Positions 35,205-45,388 are shown, numbered from the stretch's first letter. The stretch: 51,257 nucleotides of DNA from Actinomycetes bacterium (GCA_021793235.1 JAJYTD010000031.1:1-51257), one strand, 5' to 3'. Made by a program: numbers and translations. The notes: a model not told the origin generated them from the letters alone.

Positions 35205-36164
35205 TCAGCGGGGGTCGGCGGCGCCGGTCACTGTGGCCGCGGTTGCGGCACGGTGGGCATCGGGCACGATGACTCCGGCGGGCCGGGCACGGGACCTGCT
35301 GAGCGTCATCGCGGTGACCGATACCAGGACCAGCGCGGCGCCGCCCCACTGGCTCCAGGTCAGCTCGGCACCGAGCACGGCCACCCCGACGACCGCGGCC
35401 ACCAGCGGGAAGGCCAGTTCGGCCAGGGTGGCGCGGCTGGCCGCGGTACGGCTCAGCCCCCAGTAGTACAGGGACAGCGCGAGCAGACCGGGGAGGAGCG
35501 CGAGCGCCACGAGCATGGGCAGCGCCTTGATGCCGATCGCCAGCCCGGACCCGGTCGCCACGGCGATGGCCAGCGCCACGGGAAGGGCGATGGTGAACCT
35601 CAGGGCCGTGATGTGCATGAAGGACAGGCGGGTTCCGGCCAGGCGGCCCAGCACGGTTCCGGCCGCCCAGAGCAGGGCCGCCCCCAGGGCGAGCGCGGCG
35701 GCCCGGGCGCTGCCCACGCCGACCTCCAGCGGATCGGGGAAGGCCAGCACCCAGGCGCCCGCCAGCGCGGGCACCGCATACAGCGCGAACCGCGGGGTGA
35801 GCCGCTCACCGAGGACCACCAGGGCGAGCAGGACGGCCATGACCGGCTGCAGCTTCTGCAGCACCTGCGGGGTGACGGGGTCGCCGACGGCGAAGGCGAA
35901 GGTGAACAGGGTGGTCGCCAGCGCCGAAGACCCGCCGCCGATGACGAGCATGGCGGCGATGACCCTGCCTCCGGCGCCGGCCAGCGCCCGGCCCGCGGGA
36001 ACGATCCAGGGGGCCAGCAGCAGCGCGATCACCGCGTGCTCGTAGAACACGACGGTGGGGGCGGGCAGCGTCTGGGCGAGGGGCTCGCGCATCAGCCCCG
36101 AGGTCCCCCACAAGCCGGCCGCCGCCGCCACCGCCCACATCCGGTCCCCGCTGCGCGAGCGCAT
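35205..36164 (-). CDS. EamA/DMT-family transporter
   Basis: The protein has 319 residues with ten predicted transmembrane helices in two EamA repeats. The first contains GLWGTSGLMREPL and LQKLQPVMAVLLALVVLGERL; the second GAALLWAAGTVLGRL and LAELAFPLVAAVVGVAVLGAEL. The E-R/E-L ends of helices 4 and 9 are the usual DMT landmarks. Family members export metabolites or amino acids; the substrate is unknown. It is transcribed alone, 59 bp from the CorC-type pair. Confidence 0.86.
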   Translation of the reverse strand: MRSRSGDRMWAVAAAAGLWGTSGLMREPLAQTLPAPTVVFYEHAVIALLLAPWIVPAGRALAGAGGRVIAAMLVIGGGSSALATTLFTFAFAVGDPVTPQVLQKLQPVMAVLLALVVLGERLTPRFALYAVPALAGAWVLAFPDPLEVGVGSARAAALALGAALLWAAGTVLGRLAGTRLSFMHITALRFTIALPVALAIAVATGSGLAIGIKALPMLVALALLPGLLALSLYYWGLSRTAASRATLAELAFPLVAAVVGVAVLGAELTWSQWGGAALVLVSVTAMTLSRSRARPAGVIVPDAHRAATAATVTGAADPR

Positions 36165-36222
36165 TCCCCTCGGTCCTCCCGCCCTCGTTGTCGTTGGTGC
36201 CCGCCGGTCGGCCGGCGCGCCC

Positions 36223-37236
36223 TCAGGCCGCCGAGTCCAGCAGCAGCAGCCGGTCGAGCATATCCTGCAGGGTCACCAGCCCCAGCAGGCCGTTCCCGTC
36301 CTCCACCAGCGCCAGGTGGCTGCGGCTCTCCCGCATGATGCTCAGCGCCGCGTAGATGGGTGTGGCGGCCTCCAGCGTGAGCACCGGTCGCATCAGGTCG
36401 GCGGCGGTGGTATCGGGGGCGCTGGTGAGCGCGTCGCGGACGTGCAGCACCCCCACGGGCTGCTCGCCGTCGCTCACCACCAGCCGCAGGTGCCCCGAGT
36501 CCCGCGACGCCTGTTTGACCTCCTCCAGCGAGGCCGCGGGGGAGACCCCGGCCAGATCCGTGCGGGGGGTGACGATCTCCCTCAGCGGACGGGAGTTGAC
36601 CTCTAAAGCGGTGGCGAGCTGGTCGCGCCGGTCGGCATCCAAAGCACCGGCCTTGGCCGAATGGTCCACCAGCTCCCGCAGGTCGTCCGGGCCGTGCCCG
36701 GCGGCGACCTCGTCGACGGCGGCGACGCCGACGCGGTGCAGACACCAGTTGGCCATCCCGTTGAGCAGGACCAGCACCGGCCGGGTGACCCACATGAAGG
36801 CGCGCATGGGGATCGCCAGCAGGGTCGCCGACTTCTCCGGGTGGGAGATGGCCCAGGACTTCGGCGCCATCTCACCGACCACCAGGTGCAGGAAGGTCAC
36901 CACGACCAGCGACACCACAAAGGACACCACGGTGGAGGCCGCGCTCGGCAGCCAGCCCTGGAACAGCGGCTCCATCAGGTGGTGCACCGCCGGCTTGGTG
37001 ATGGCGCCCAGCGCCAAAGTGCACAGGGTGATGCCCAACTGGGAACCGGCCAGCAGCAGCGACAGATCGCGGGCGCTCTTCAGCGCCGCGCGTGCCGAGG
37101 CGCTGGTCTCGGCGGCCTCCTCCAGCCGGTAGCGCCTGGCGGCCACCAGGGCGAACTCGATGGCCACGAAGAACGCGCTCAACACGATGATGCTCGCCGA
37201 GATGAGCAGCGCGACGCCCGGGCTCAGGCCGCTCAT
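36223..37236 (-). CDS. CNNM/CorC-type membrane protein with CBS pair (second of tandem pair)
   Basis: The protein has 337 residues. A DUF21/CNNM membrane domain (about 1-190; FFVAIEFALVAARRYRLEE, LAGSQLGITLCTLALGAI, HLVVGEMAPKSWAI) precedes a CBS pair (VTPRTDLAGVSPAASLEEV; PIYAALSIMRESRSHLALV). It lacks the C-terminal CorC_HlyC domain that its partner has. The ATG overlaps the partner's stop (37233-37236), so the two are translationally coupled and may form a heterodimer. The family is linked to Mg/Co efflux and divalent-cation homeostasis. Confidence 0.88.
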   Translation of the reverse strand: MSGLSPGVALLISASIIVLSAFFVAIEFALVAARRYRLEEAAETSASARAALKSARDLSLLLAGSQLGITLCTLALGAITKPAVHHLMEPLFQGWLPSAASTVVSFVVSLVVVTFLHLVVGEMAPKSWAISHPEKSATLLAIPMRAFMWVTRPVLVLLNGMANWCLHRVGVAAVDEVAAGHGPDDLRELVDHSAKAGALDADRRDQLATALEVNSRPLREIVTPRTDLAGVSPAASLEEVKQASRDSGHLRLVVSDGEQPVGVLHVRDALTSAPDTTAADLMRPVLTLEAATPIYAALSIMRESRSHLALVEDGNGLLGLVTLQDMLDRLLLLDSAA

Positions 37237-38624
37237 GCGTTCACCTCGCCGGGGGCGGGCGCGGCGGATTCCGCGGCCTTTTCGCGCAGCTCCAGCCGTA
37301 CCGTCTCGGGAACGTGGCGGTCCACGTTCTCCACGCTCAGCCGGACCGAACGCAGCGGGTCGTCCTCATGGGCGCCGGGGTGGCGCGGCAGCGCCACGCT
37401 CACGTGGTCGCCCGGTTCGGGCAGCCGCCGCAGCTCGTTGATGACCAGTCCTCCGATCGTCTCGTAGTCGCCTTCGGGGAGGTCGTGGCCCAGCAGCCGC
37501 TCGACCTCGTCCACGTGCAGCGCACCGGGCAGCAGCCAACTGCCGTCGTCGCCGACCCGGGCCTCGCCCTCGTCTTCGGGGTCGTGCTCGTCGGCGATCT
37601 CGCCGACGAGCTCCTCGGCGATGTCCTCGGTGGTGATGACGCCGGCCAGGCCGCCGTACTCGTCGACCACGCAGGCGAACTCCTCGTCGGTGTCGCGCAG
37701 CTGGTCGAGCACGCCGGGCAGCGGCAGCGAGCCGGGCACCAGTACGGCGCGGCGGGCCACATCGCGGACCCGGACCGTGTCCAGGTCGCGGCCGCCCAAG
37801 TCGAGCACGTCGCGCAGGCAGATGAGGCCGACGATGTCGTCCACGCCCTCGCCCAGAACGGGGAAGCGCGAGTGGCCCGAGGCCATCAGGTCCACCACCC
37901 GGCTCACCGGCTCGCCTGCCTCCACCGTGGTGACCTGCGGGCGCGGGATCATGGCGTGCTCTGCGGTGCGGTCGTGGAAGTCCAGTGTGCGGTCCAGCAG
38001 TGTGGACAGCTCGGCCGGCAGGTCGCCGCTCTTGTGGGACTCCTCCACGATGCGTTCCAGGTCGCTGGGGGTGGCCGCGTGCTGGACGTCTTCGACCGGC
38101 TCGATGCGCACCGCCTTGAGCAGCAGGATCGCGGCCTGGTCGAACAACCGGATGAGCCACCCGAAGATCCGCAGGTAGATGCCGGTGGACAGGGCCAGCC
38201 AGCGGGCGACCGGCTCGGGCCGGGCGATGGCGAGGTTCTTGGGGAACAGCTCGCCGAACACCATCTGCACGACGGTGGAGAACAGCAGGGCGAGCACGGT
38301 GCCGGTGGCGATGCCCGCGCCCGCGGGAACGCCGACGCCTCCCAGCAGCGTGCCGATGCCCTCGCCGATCATGGGTTCGGCGATGTAGCCCACGAGCAGT
38401 CCGGTGACGGTGATGCCGAGTTGGGCGCCGGAGAGCATGAACGAGGTGCGGCCGGTGATGTCCAGGGCGCGGCGCGCCCCGGTGTCACCGTCGGCGGCGC
38501 GGGCTTTCAGCCGGGAGCGGTCCACCGCCATGAACCCGAACTCCTGGGCGACGAAGTAGCCCGTCGCGGCGGTGATCACGATGACCACCAGTGCTCCGAG
38601 GAGAATGCTCAAGATGACGTTCAT
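37233..38624 (-). CDS. CNNM/CorC-type membrane protein with CBS pair and CorC_HlyC domain (first of tandem pair)
   Basis: The protein has 463 residues in this order: DUF21/CNNM membrane domain (~1-200, with GYFVAQEFGFMAVDRSRLKA and GAQLGITVTGLLVGYIAEP), CBS pair (~215-340, MIPRPQVTTVEAGEPVSRVV; CVVDEYGGLAGVITTEDIAE), and CorC_HlyC C-terminal domain (~350-440, ALHVDEVERLLGHDLPEGDY, GGLVINELRRLP). An ATG start at 38624 is used. It heads a two-gene operon. The role is likely Mg2+/Co2+ transport or its control by nucleotide binding to the CBS domains. Confidence 0.9.
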   Translation of the reverse strand: MNVILSILLGALVVIVITAATGYFVAQEFGFMAVDRSRLKARAADGDTGARRALDITGRTSFMLSGAQLGITVTGLLVGYIAEPMIGEGIGTLLGGVGVPAGAGIATGTVLALLFSTVVQMVFGELFPKNLAIARPEPVARWLALSTGIYLRIFGWLIRLFDQAAILLLKAVRIEPVEDVQHAATPSDLERIVEESHKSGDLPAELSTLLDRTLDFHDRTAEHAMIPRPQVTTVEAGEPVSRVVDLMASGHSRFPVLGEGVDDIVGLICLRDVLDLGGRDLDTVRVRDVARRAVLVPGSLPLPGVLDQLRDTDEEFACVVDEYGGLAGVITTEDIAEELVGEIADEHDPEDEGEARVGDDGSWLLPGALHVDEVERLLGHDLPEGDYETIGGLVINELRRLPEPGDHVSVALPRHPGAHEDDPLRSVRLSVENVDRHVPETVRLELREKAAESAAPAPGEVNA

Positions 38625-38665
38625 ATCGCACGCACCGCCTCGGAGCCGTCATTTCCGGTGCGCAC

Positions 38666-38684
38666 GCCGCCTGGTGAAGGCGGC
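38666..38684. terminator. Hairpin between the RNA methyltransferase gene and the CorC operon
   Basis: GCCGCCT (38666-38672), loop GGTGA and AGGCGGC (38678-38684) form a perfect 7-bp stem about 190 bp past the stop of the gene at 38869 and 42 bp before the CorC start. There is no T-run. It is either a terminator or a leader structure of the CorC operon. Confidence 0.4.
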
Positions 38685-38868
38685 TCGTCTGATTCAGGGG
38701 TGCAGCATCCCGCGGGGACGCTGCCGGTACTTCGGGACGGGTCCACTTTTCCTCTCTCTTTTCTCTTACCCCTACGATACGAACATCGAGCCGGAGAAAT
38801 TCCCCCCGAACCCCGGGTCGAATCCTGCGGGAGCGACCTCTTTGCCCTGATCGGACTACCGGACGGTC

Positions 38869-39417
38869 TCAGCCGGAGGTGTCGGCGGGGCCGTGCTCCC
38901 ACTCCCGGCGCCGGGTTTCGGCGATGGCGATGGCGGCGGCCACGGCGACGTTGAGCGAGCCGACACGGCCGATCTGGGGGATGTAGGCGGTGGTGTCGGC
39001 GCCGGCGAGCAGTGCCGGGGAGCATCCGTGGTCCTCGGCGCCCACGGCCAGGCAGACGTCGCCCTCCAGCGGGGCCTCGTGCAAGGGGACGGCGTCCCGG
39101 GCGAGTTCGATGGCGACCACGCGCAGGCCGTGGTCGCGGGCGGCCGCGATGGCTTCGGGCGTGGAGCGCGGCCTCTCCCAGTGCAGTTTCTGCTCGGTGC
39201 CCAGTGCGGTCTTGCCGACCTGGGGGTGCGTGGGATCGGCGGTGTTGCCGGTGAGCCAGAGGGCGTCGACCCCGAATGTGGCGCAGGTGCGCAGGATGGA
39301 CCCCAGGTTGAACGGCTGGGTGACGGATTCGACGATGAGGCCGATCCGGCCCTGGGTGCTCCTGCGCCATCGGCGGTTCAGTCGCTTGACGTCAGTGGGG
39401 CGCAGCTGCGTGCTCAC
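38869..39417 (-). CDS. SpoU/TrmH-family RNA 2'-O-methyltransferase
   Basis: The protein has 182 residues. All three SPOUT motifs are present: NLGSILRTCATFGVDALWL, AVGAEDHGCSPALL and IPQIGRVGSLNVAVAAAIAI. The short N-terminus without an L30e-type RNA-binding domain resembles TrmH/TrmL-like enzymes that methylate ribose in tRNA or rRNA; the target base cannot be assigned. The start is GTG 39417. It lies 86 bp downstream of an RsmC-like gene on the same strand, possibly one RNA-modification operon. Confidence 0.88.
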   Translation of the reverse strand: MSTQLRPTDVKRLNRRWRRSTQGRIGLIVESVTQPFNLGSILRTCATFGVDALWLTGNTADPTHPQVGKTALGTEQKLHWERPRSTPEAIAAARDHGLRVVAIELARDAVPLHEAPLEGDVCLAVGAEDHGCSPALLAGADTTAYIPQIGRVGSLNVAVAAAIAIAETRRREWEHGPADTSG

Positions 39418-39503
39418 CTGGGGCCTGTCCTCGTGTTCTGGATGATCGCTGTGGTGGCGCCCAGGATACCGAGGCGTGGGCGGGAGCGGGCGGAGACGGG
39501 GCC

Positions 39504-40136
39504 TCAGGCCCGGTGCACGCGCAGAACGCGGAAGCCGGCTCGGGAGGCGGTGCGCTCAGCGGGGTAGCCGTTGGTGTCGAGCCAGCGCTGCAGGGAGTCG
39601 GCCCCCAGGTTCTTCTGCACTACGAGGTGGGCGCTGCCCGCGGGGGAGAGGCGGTCCAGCCAGGTGCGCAGCAGGGCGTGCAGGGCGGGTTTGCCGATGC
39701 GGACGGGCGGGTTGGACCACAGGGCGTCGAAGGGGCCGGACAGGGCCGCTGCGGCGCCGGTGTCGGCGTGGGCGGGTGCGCCGTCCGCGTTCACCAAAAA
39801 GAAATCTACATTGTCAAGGTGGTTGCTGTCGGCATTGCGCCGGGCCAGTCCGACAGCACGGGCATTGACATCGACACCGCACACCCGGGCCCCGGGCGCA
39901 CGCGCGGCCATGGTCAGCGCGATAGGCCCGTACCCGCAGCCCACATCGAGCAGCCGCCCCGTGGGCGGCGGGGCGGCGACGGTCTCCAGGAGCACGCGCG
40001 TACCCAGGTCGATCCGGCCGGGGGAGAACATGCCGCGGTCGGTGTCCAGCCGCAGGTGCAGGTCGGCGAGGACGAGGTCGACGGTCGCGGGCCTGCTGGC
40101 CGCCTGCGGGTCAGAGTCGAAATAGTGCTGCGCCAC
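39504..40136 (-). CDS. RsmC/RlmG-like SAM-dependent methyltransferase (MTS domain)
   Basis: The protein has 210 residues. Upstream motif GRIDLGTRVLLETV, SAM motif I LLDVGCGYGPIALTMA and the catalytic NPPxRxGK motif SNPPVRIGK identify a small-subunit rRNA guanine-N2 methyltransferase-like protein (single-domain actinobacterial version). The start is GTG 40136. Within it, codons for HLDNVDFFL use CTT, AAT, GTA, GAT, TTT and TTG where the rest of the gene uses G/C-ending codons; this patch contains copy 2 of the 18-bp motif. Confidence 0.87.
   Translation of the reverse strand: MAQHYFDSDPQAASRPATVDLVLADLHLRLDTDRGMFSPGRIDLGTRVLLETVAAPPPTGRLLDVGCGYGPIALTMAARAPGARVCGVDVNARAVGLARRNADSNHLDNVDFFLVNADGAPAHADTGAAAALSGPFDALWSNPPVRIGKPALHALLRTWLDRLSPAGSAHLVVQKNLGADSLQRWLDTNGYPAERTASRAGFRVLRVHRA
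39802..39819. repeat. AAATCTACAnnrTmAAGG motif, copy 2 (inside the RsmC-like gene)
   Basis: AAATCTACATTGTCAAGG. On the coding (minus) strand it reads CCTTGACAATGTAGATTT and is followed by CTTTTTGG. It lies within codons for N-H-L-D-N-V-D-F. Confidence 0.45.
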
Positions 40137-40254
40137 GCGGTGACGGTACCAGGGGTGATGCGCCTGCGCCGGGCAGGCGGCCCGAGCGGAGGGGCAGACC
40201 GTCTGGTCGGTATTGTTAGGCTGCTACGACCCCGAGGAGAAAAGGACATCCGCC

Positions 40255-41013
40255 GTGGGACGATTCGAGGGCAAGGTCGCCATCATCACCGGAGCCAGCC
40301 GCGGTATCGGACTGGCCACCGCCCGGCGCATCGTGGACGAGGGCGGCAAGGTCGCCATCACCGGACGCACCCCCGAAACCCTGGACAAGGCCGTCTTTGA
40401 CCTGGGCGGAGCGGACACGGCGCTGGCAATCGCGGGCAAAGCCCACGACGCCGACCACCGGTCCCAGGTGATCGAGCAGACCCTCGCCGCATTCGGCCGG
40501 ATCGACATCCTGGTCAACAACACCGGCACCAACCCCGTCTTCGACGCCACCGTCAACGTCGAACCCGCCGCAATGGCCAAGATCTTCGAGATCAACGTCA
40601 TCGCCGCGGCCTCCTGGGCCGCCGCCGTACACCACGCGTGGATGAAGGACAACGGCGGCGCCATCGTCAACGTCGCCTCCCTGGCCGGCCAGCACCCCTC
40701 ACCCGGCATCGCCGTCTACGGGGCCAGCAAGGCGGCCCTGATCAACCTCACCCAGCAGCTCGCCTACGAACTGGCCCCCCAGCGCATCCGGGTCAACGCC
40801 GTGGCCCCGGGCGTCGTCAAGACCAGCTTCGCCACCGCGCTGTTCGAGAACAACGAAGCGGAGGTCGCCGCCGGCTACCCCCTGGGCCGCCTGGGCGTCC
40901 CCGAGGACGTCGCCGCCGCCATCGCCTACTTCGCCTCCGACGAAGCCTCCTGGGTCACCGGGCAGACCCTCACCCTCGACGGCGGGCGCACCCTCACCGC
41001 CGGAGTCGAATAG
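40255..41013 (+). CDS. SDR-family oxidoreductase (FabG-like)
   Basis: The protein has 252 residues, normal for classical SDRs. The cofactor motif is TGASRGIGLATARR, the NNAG equivalent is NNTG, and the catalytic triad is Ser in NVASLAGQ with YGASK (Tyr-x3-Lys). The C-terminal motif is VNAVAPGVVKTSF and the end is LTLDGGRTL. GTG 40255 has AAAAGGA about 8 nt upstream. The substrate is unknown; a 3-oxoacyl-type or alcohol substrate is plausible. It is divergent from the RsmC-like gene. Confidence 0.9.
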   Translation: MGRFEGKVAIITGASRGIGLATARRIVDEGGKVAITGRTPETLDKAVFDLGGADTALAIAGKAHDADHRSQVIEQTLAAFGRIDILVNNTGTNPVFDATVNVEPAAMAKIFEINVIAAASWAAAVHHAWMKDNGGAIVNVASLAGQHPSPGIAVYGASKAALINLTQQLAYELAPQRIRVNAVAPGVVKTSFATALFENNEAEVAAGYPLGRLGVPEDVAAAIAYFASDEASWVTGQTLTLDGGRTLTAGVE

Positions 41014-41156
41014 ACCGTGCCGCGGCCCGGCCCGCCCCCACCGGGCGAACCGGGCCGCCCGTTCCCGCCCACACCACCCCTACACCCCTCCTGACCATTG
41101 CATTTGTCGGAAATGAAGCGGAAGATGGTGCATAGTCGCCTGCTCAGGGAGGGCCG

Positions 41157-41363
41157 ATGAAGGCACGCATCGGAGACCGCTTGGTGGTCGAGGGACCGCG
41201 CGACGACACCCACCGCCGAACCGGCGTGGTGACCGAGGTCCGGGGAAGGGGAGGAGCCCCGCCCTACCAGGTCCGCTGGTTCGACGAAGACCACGATGTG
41301 CTGGTCTACCCCGGGCCCGACGCCCGTATCGAACAGGACACCGACGAACCCGGAACGCTCTGA
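41157..41363 (+). CDS. DUF1918 domain protein
   Basis: The protein has 68 residues, a small SH3-like beta-barrel protein: MKARIGDRLVVEGP, GVVTEVRGRGGAPPYQVRW and HDVLVYPGPDARI match the DUF1918 pattern common in actinobacteria. AGGGAGGG lies 3-5 nt before the ATG. It is followed 44 bp later by a DUF1876-type gene, a pairing often seen. Molecular function is unknown. Confidence 0.85.
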   Translation: MKARIGDRLVVEGPRDDTHRRTGVVTEVRGRGGAPPYQVRWFDEDHDVLVYPGPDARIEQDTDEPGTL

Positions 41364-41407
41364 CCGCCGCGGCCCCAAAGGACCGCACACACAGGGAGGT
41401 GGGCGTG

Positions 41408-41683
41408 GTGCACACCATGAAGCGGTGGAACATCGACATCCTGCTGTCCGAGGAGGCCGACGGCGCCTCCGCCCGAACCTGGGCCGAGGCGGGACTGGAC
41501 ACCGAGGACGGATCAGCCCTGCGCGGCCGCGGCATGGCACGCAAGAACCCCGCCGACGACGACGTCCCCGAGATCGGTGACGAACTGGCGGTCGCGCGCG
41601 CCCTGGCCGACCTCGCGCGCCAACTGCGCCAAGCCGCCGCAGAAGACATCGCCGAACACACCGGCGCACCGTGGCGGATGTGA
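41408..41683 (+). CDS. DUF1876 (dsRBD-like fold) domain protein
   Basis: The protein has 91 residues. KRWNIDILLSEEADGASARTW, then LRGRGMARKNPADDDVPEIGDELAVARAL, shown here in part, matches the DUF1876 family, whose fold resembles double-stranded-RNA-binding domains. Several GTG/ATG starts are possible (41399, 41405, 41408, 41417); 41408 is chosen for an 8-nt spacing from AGGGAGG. It probably forms a unit with the DUF1918 gene. Function is unknown. Confidence 0.8.
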   Translation: MHTMKRWNIDILLSEEADGASARTWAEAGLDTEDGSALRGRGMARKNPADDDVPEIGDELAVARALADLARQLRQAAAEDIAEHTGAPWRM

Positions 41684-41783
41684 GGCCGCACCGCCGGGCG
41701 GACCCGCCGCGGCCGATTGTGGACGCACTCAGCACGGGAATTGTTCACTACGGCGTGATCATGCTAGGGCAGACTCTGCCACT

Positions 41784-43049
41784 ATGACCACCTCTTCTGG
41801 TTCGCAGGCCGGGCCCGCCCGGGTGCTCACCACCGCGGACGCCGCCACCATCGGCGTCGCAGCCATGATCGGCGCCGGAGTGTTCGCGGTCTTCGCCCCC
41901 GCGGCCGGCGAAGCCGGCGCCTGGCTGCCGGCGGCCCTGCTGATCGCCGCCGTGGTGGCCTACTGCAACGCCACATCATCGGCACGGCTGGCCGCACGCC
42001 ACCCCCAATCCGGCGGAACCTACGTCTACGGCCGTGAGCGCCTCGGTGAACTCTGGGGCTACCTGGCCGGCTGGGCCTTCATCGTAGGCAAGGTCGCCTC
42101 CTGCGCGGCCATGGCCCTGACCTTCGCCTCCTATGTGTGGCCGGGCTGGGAGCGCCCCGTGGCGCTGGCCGCGGTCGCCACCCTGACCGCGGTGAACTAC
42201 CTGGGCGTGCGCACATCGGCGTGGCTGTCCCGGCTCCTGCTGCTCGGCGTGCTCACCGCACTGGCCGCCGTGGTCGCGGTGTCCCTGGGCGGCAGCGAGG
42301 CCCACCCCGCCCACCTGTCGGTCTCGGGGGAGTGGCCGGGCTTCTTCGGCCTGCTGAGCGCGGCCGGCATGCTGTTCTTCGCCTTCGCCGGCTATGCGCG
42401 CATCGCCACCCTCGGGGGCGAGGTGCGCACCCCCCAGACCACGATCCCGCGCGCCATCACCATCGCGCTCGCCGCGGTGTTCACCGTCTACCTGCTGGTG
42501 GGCGCTTCGGCGCTGATGGTTCTGGGCCGCGACCGCCTGGCCGCCAGCACCGCACCGCTCTCCGATACCGTGACCGCGGCCGGCTGGCCGGTACTGGTCC
42601 CGCTGGTCGCCGCAGGCGCGGCCCTGGCCAGCCTGGGCGCGCTGCTCTCGCTGATCCTGGGTGTGTCCCGCACGACCGCGGCGATGGCCGCCGACGGCAA
42701 CCTGCCGCGCTACCTGTCCGGCATCCACGGACGCTTCGGTGTACCGCACCGCGCCGAGGCCGCGGTCGGCGCGGTGGTCTGCGCACTGGTGCTGGCCGTG
42801 GACCTGCGCGGCGCGATCGGGTTCTCCGCGTTCGGGGTGCTGGCCTACTACGCGATCACCAACGCCTCCGCGCTGCGCCTGGGCCCCGAGGAGAACCGCC
42901 CCCTGCTGCTGGTCCCGGTCGCGGGACTGACGGGCTGCGTAGTGCTGGCCTTCAGCCTGCCCCTGTCCTCGGTGGTCTCCGGAGGCGCCGTGATCGCCCT
43001 GGGCGCGGCCCTGTGGCTACTGCGCCAGGTCCTGCTGGTCCGGCGCTGA
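41784..43049 (+). CDS. APC-family amino-acid permease
   Basis: The protein has 421 residues with about 12 transmembrane helices. The first helix carries IGVAAMIGAGVFAVFAPAAG, the conserved unwound helix-1 substrate motif of APC transporters. PQSGGTYVYGRERLGELWGY and FFAFAGYARIATLGGEV (helix 6) are further landmarks. Family members import amino acids or related amines by H+ symport. An ATG start at 41784 is used, and no obvious ribosome site precedes it. It stands alone. Confidence 0.88.
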   Translation: MTTSSGSQAGPARVLTTADAATIGVAAMIGAGVFAVFAPAAGEAGAWLPAALLIAAVVAYCNATSSARLAARHPQSGGTYVYGRERLGELWGYLAGWAFIVGKVASCAAMALTFASYVWPGWERPVALAAVATLTAVNYLGVRTSAWLSRLLLLGVLTALAAVVAVSLGGSEAHPAHLSVSGEWPGFFGLLSAAGMLFFAFAGYARIATLGGEVRTPQTTIPRAITIALAAVFTVYLLVGASALMVLGRDRLAASTAPLSDTVTAAGWPVLVPLVAAGAALASLGALLSLILGVSRTTAAMAADGNLPRYLSGIHGRFGVPHRAEAAVGAVVCALVLAVDLRGAIGFSAFGVLAYYAITNASALRLGPEENRPLLLVPVAGLTGCVVLAFSLPLSSVVSGGAVIALGAALWLLRQVLLVRR

Positions 43050-43101
43050 ACCCGCACCGCGGCACCGCCCCCTGACAACCTGGTCCGGGCTCTGGGCGTG
43101 G

Positions 43102-43302
43102 CACCGAAGTTCGCCCGGCACGGGGACCGGGCACGGCTTTGGCCTTGGCGCGCAACGCCGGGTCGTGGAACGGGCCTTCGCTCACCCGCACCGGTTCCGC
43201 CGCTTGCGTATCCGCTGGGAGATCCGGGACGACAGCCACGACGCCTTCCGCATCCTCGGATGCGCGCTCATGCGCCGAAGACGCCTGCGGCCATTGCGAT
43301 AG
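43102..43302 (+). pseudogene. IS5-family transposase remnant, C-terminus
   Basis: A start-less frame ends at TAG 43300-43302. It reads GFGLGAQRRVVERAFAHPHR, then FRRLRIRWEIRDDSHDAFRI and LGCALMRRRRLRPLR. This is the end of a DDE transposase of the IS5 group: the catalytic Glu lies in R-V-V-E-R, with the conserved WE.RxD.H.AF. The N-terminal two-thirds is missing. It marks an old insertion on the left flank of the rox segment. Confidence 0.75.
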
Positions 43303-43461
43303 GAGCCCGTAAAAACGGCGTGCGGCTCATGGGAGATCCTCCTGGGCCGACGTAGCGCCGTATGCGGTGCGCCACCGCTTCGCGAGGAGATCGGTCGCCT
43401 ACAGCGGGCGGTGAAGGGAAGGAAAAATATTCCTTGCCACTCTCAACGTATAGCGCACCGG
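43303..43461. other. Spacer between the transposase remnant and the RAE
   Basis: No gene is seen. It includes a short A-rich stretch (GGAAAAATATTCCTTG, 43421-43436) that contains the near-palindrome GGAAAAATATTCC and probably belongs to the rox promoter region. A TTGCCA (43434-43439) is a possible -35, but no matching -10 is clear. Confidence 0.4.
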
Positions 43462-43480
43462 GGGGCTTGCGGCAAGACCC
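43462..43480 (+). promoter_or_regulatory. Rifamycin-associated element (RAE)
   Basis: GGGGCTTGCGGCAAGACCC is a 9-1-9 inverted repeat with one mismatch. It agrees with the 19-bp RAE reported upstream of rifampicin-inactivating genes in actinomycetes, as far as I can recall its consensus. It lies 112 bp before the rox start, the expected location. RAE-linked genes are induced by rifamycins. Confidence 0.8.
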
Positions 43481-43580
43481 GGGTCGTGCCGCAGAATCGT
43501 CGACCGCGGCCAGAACCTACGGACAAGGGAGTCGCGAAATACGTGTGCTCCTGTCGACGCATGGGCCGCGGAAACGTTGA

Positions 43581-45020
<1,440 letters not shown>

Positions 45021-45220
45021 GCGCGCAGTTGCGGCCTGAACGGGGGCTTGGTCAAGACGCTGGAGCGGCTGGTGGAAAGCTGCGAGCACACAGCCGAGCC
45101 CCCGGACCTGCTGCCGGCCGGCCGCCTCACCGAACCGGAGCCGGCGGTGGCCGCGAAGCGGCGCCGACATGATCCGCACCGACGGGGCGACGGTGGCCGC
45201 CAAGCCGCTGCTCGACGCGG
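45021..45220. other. Degenerate spacer after rox
   Basis: No intact gene is seen. Short frames on both strands read without clear family resemblance. It probably contains decayed sequence belonging to the same remnant as the following hydrolase tail. Confidence 0.3.
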
Positions 45221-45388
45221 TCAGCCGAGAAAGGCCGCCCGTATCCGCGTGAACCACGCGGGATCGCCGAACCAGGGAAAAGACCCGGCGCCGAACTGCA
45301 CCGCCAACTCGACATGCGCGAAGTGACCGGCATATTCGGCGGCGTTTCGCGGCGGCAGCCCAACGACGAGCAACAGCACCGGCCTCCA
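45221..45388 (-). pseudogene. Alpha/beta-hydrolase C-terminal remnant
   Basis: A minus-strand frame without a start ends at TGA 45221-45223. It reads RPVLLLVVGLPPRNAAEYAG, then HVELAVQFGAGSFPWFGDPA, and ends WFTRIRAAFLG. The pattern GAGxFPWxxDPxWF..xxxFL is the usual C-terminus of alpha/beta hydrolases, but the His of the typical GAGHFPW is Ser here. The upstream part has been lost against the Nudix gene. Only about 56 codons remain, so this is a dead fragment. Confidence 0.55.

Noticed and set aside
38800-38850. Possible tRNA T-arm (GGGTCGAATCCTG)
   Set aside because: The T-stem does not pair properly, and no acceptor, D or anticodon arm can be built around it on either strand.
39504-40136. 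RsmC-like gene as a recently transferred gene because of its AT-rich patch
   Set aside because: Only about 10 codons are AT-rich; the rest of the gene has the host's GC-rich codon use. A local constraint explains it better.
45127-45363. Small minus-strand frame of 78 codons after rox
   Set aside because: It overlaps the alpha/beta-hydrolase tail in another frame and has a shadow-type composition.
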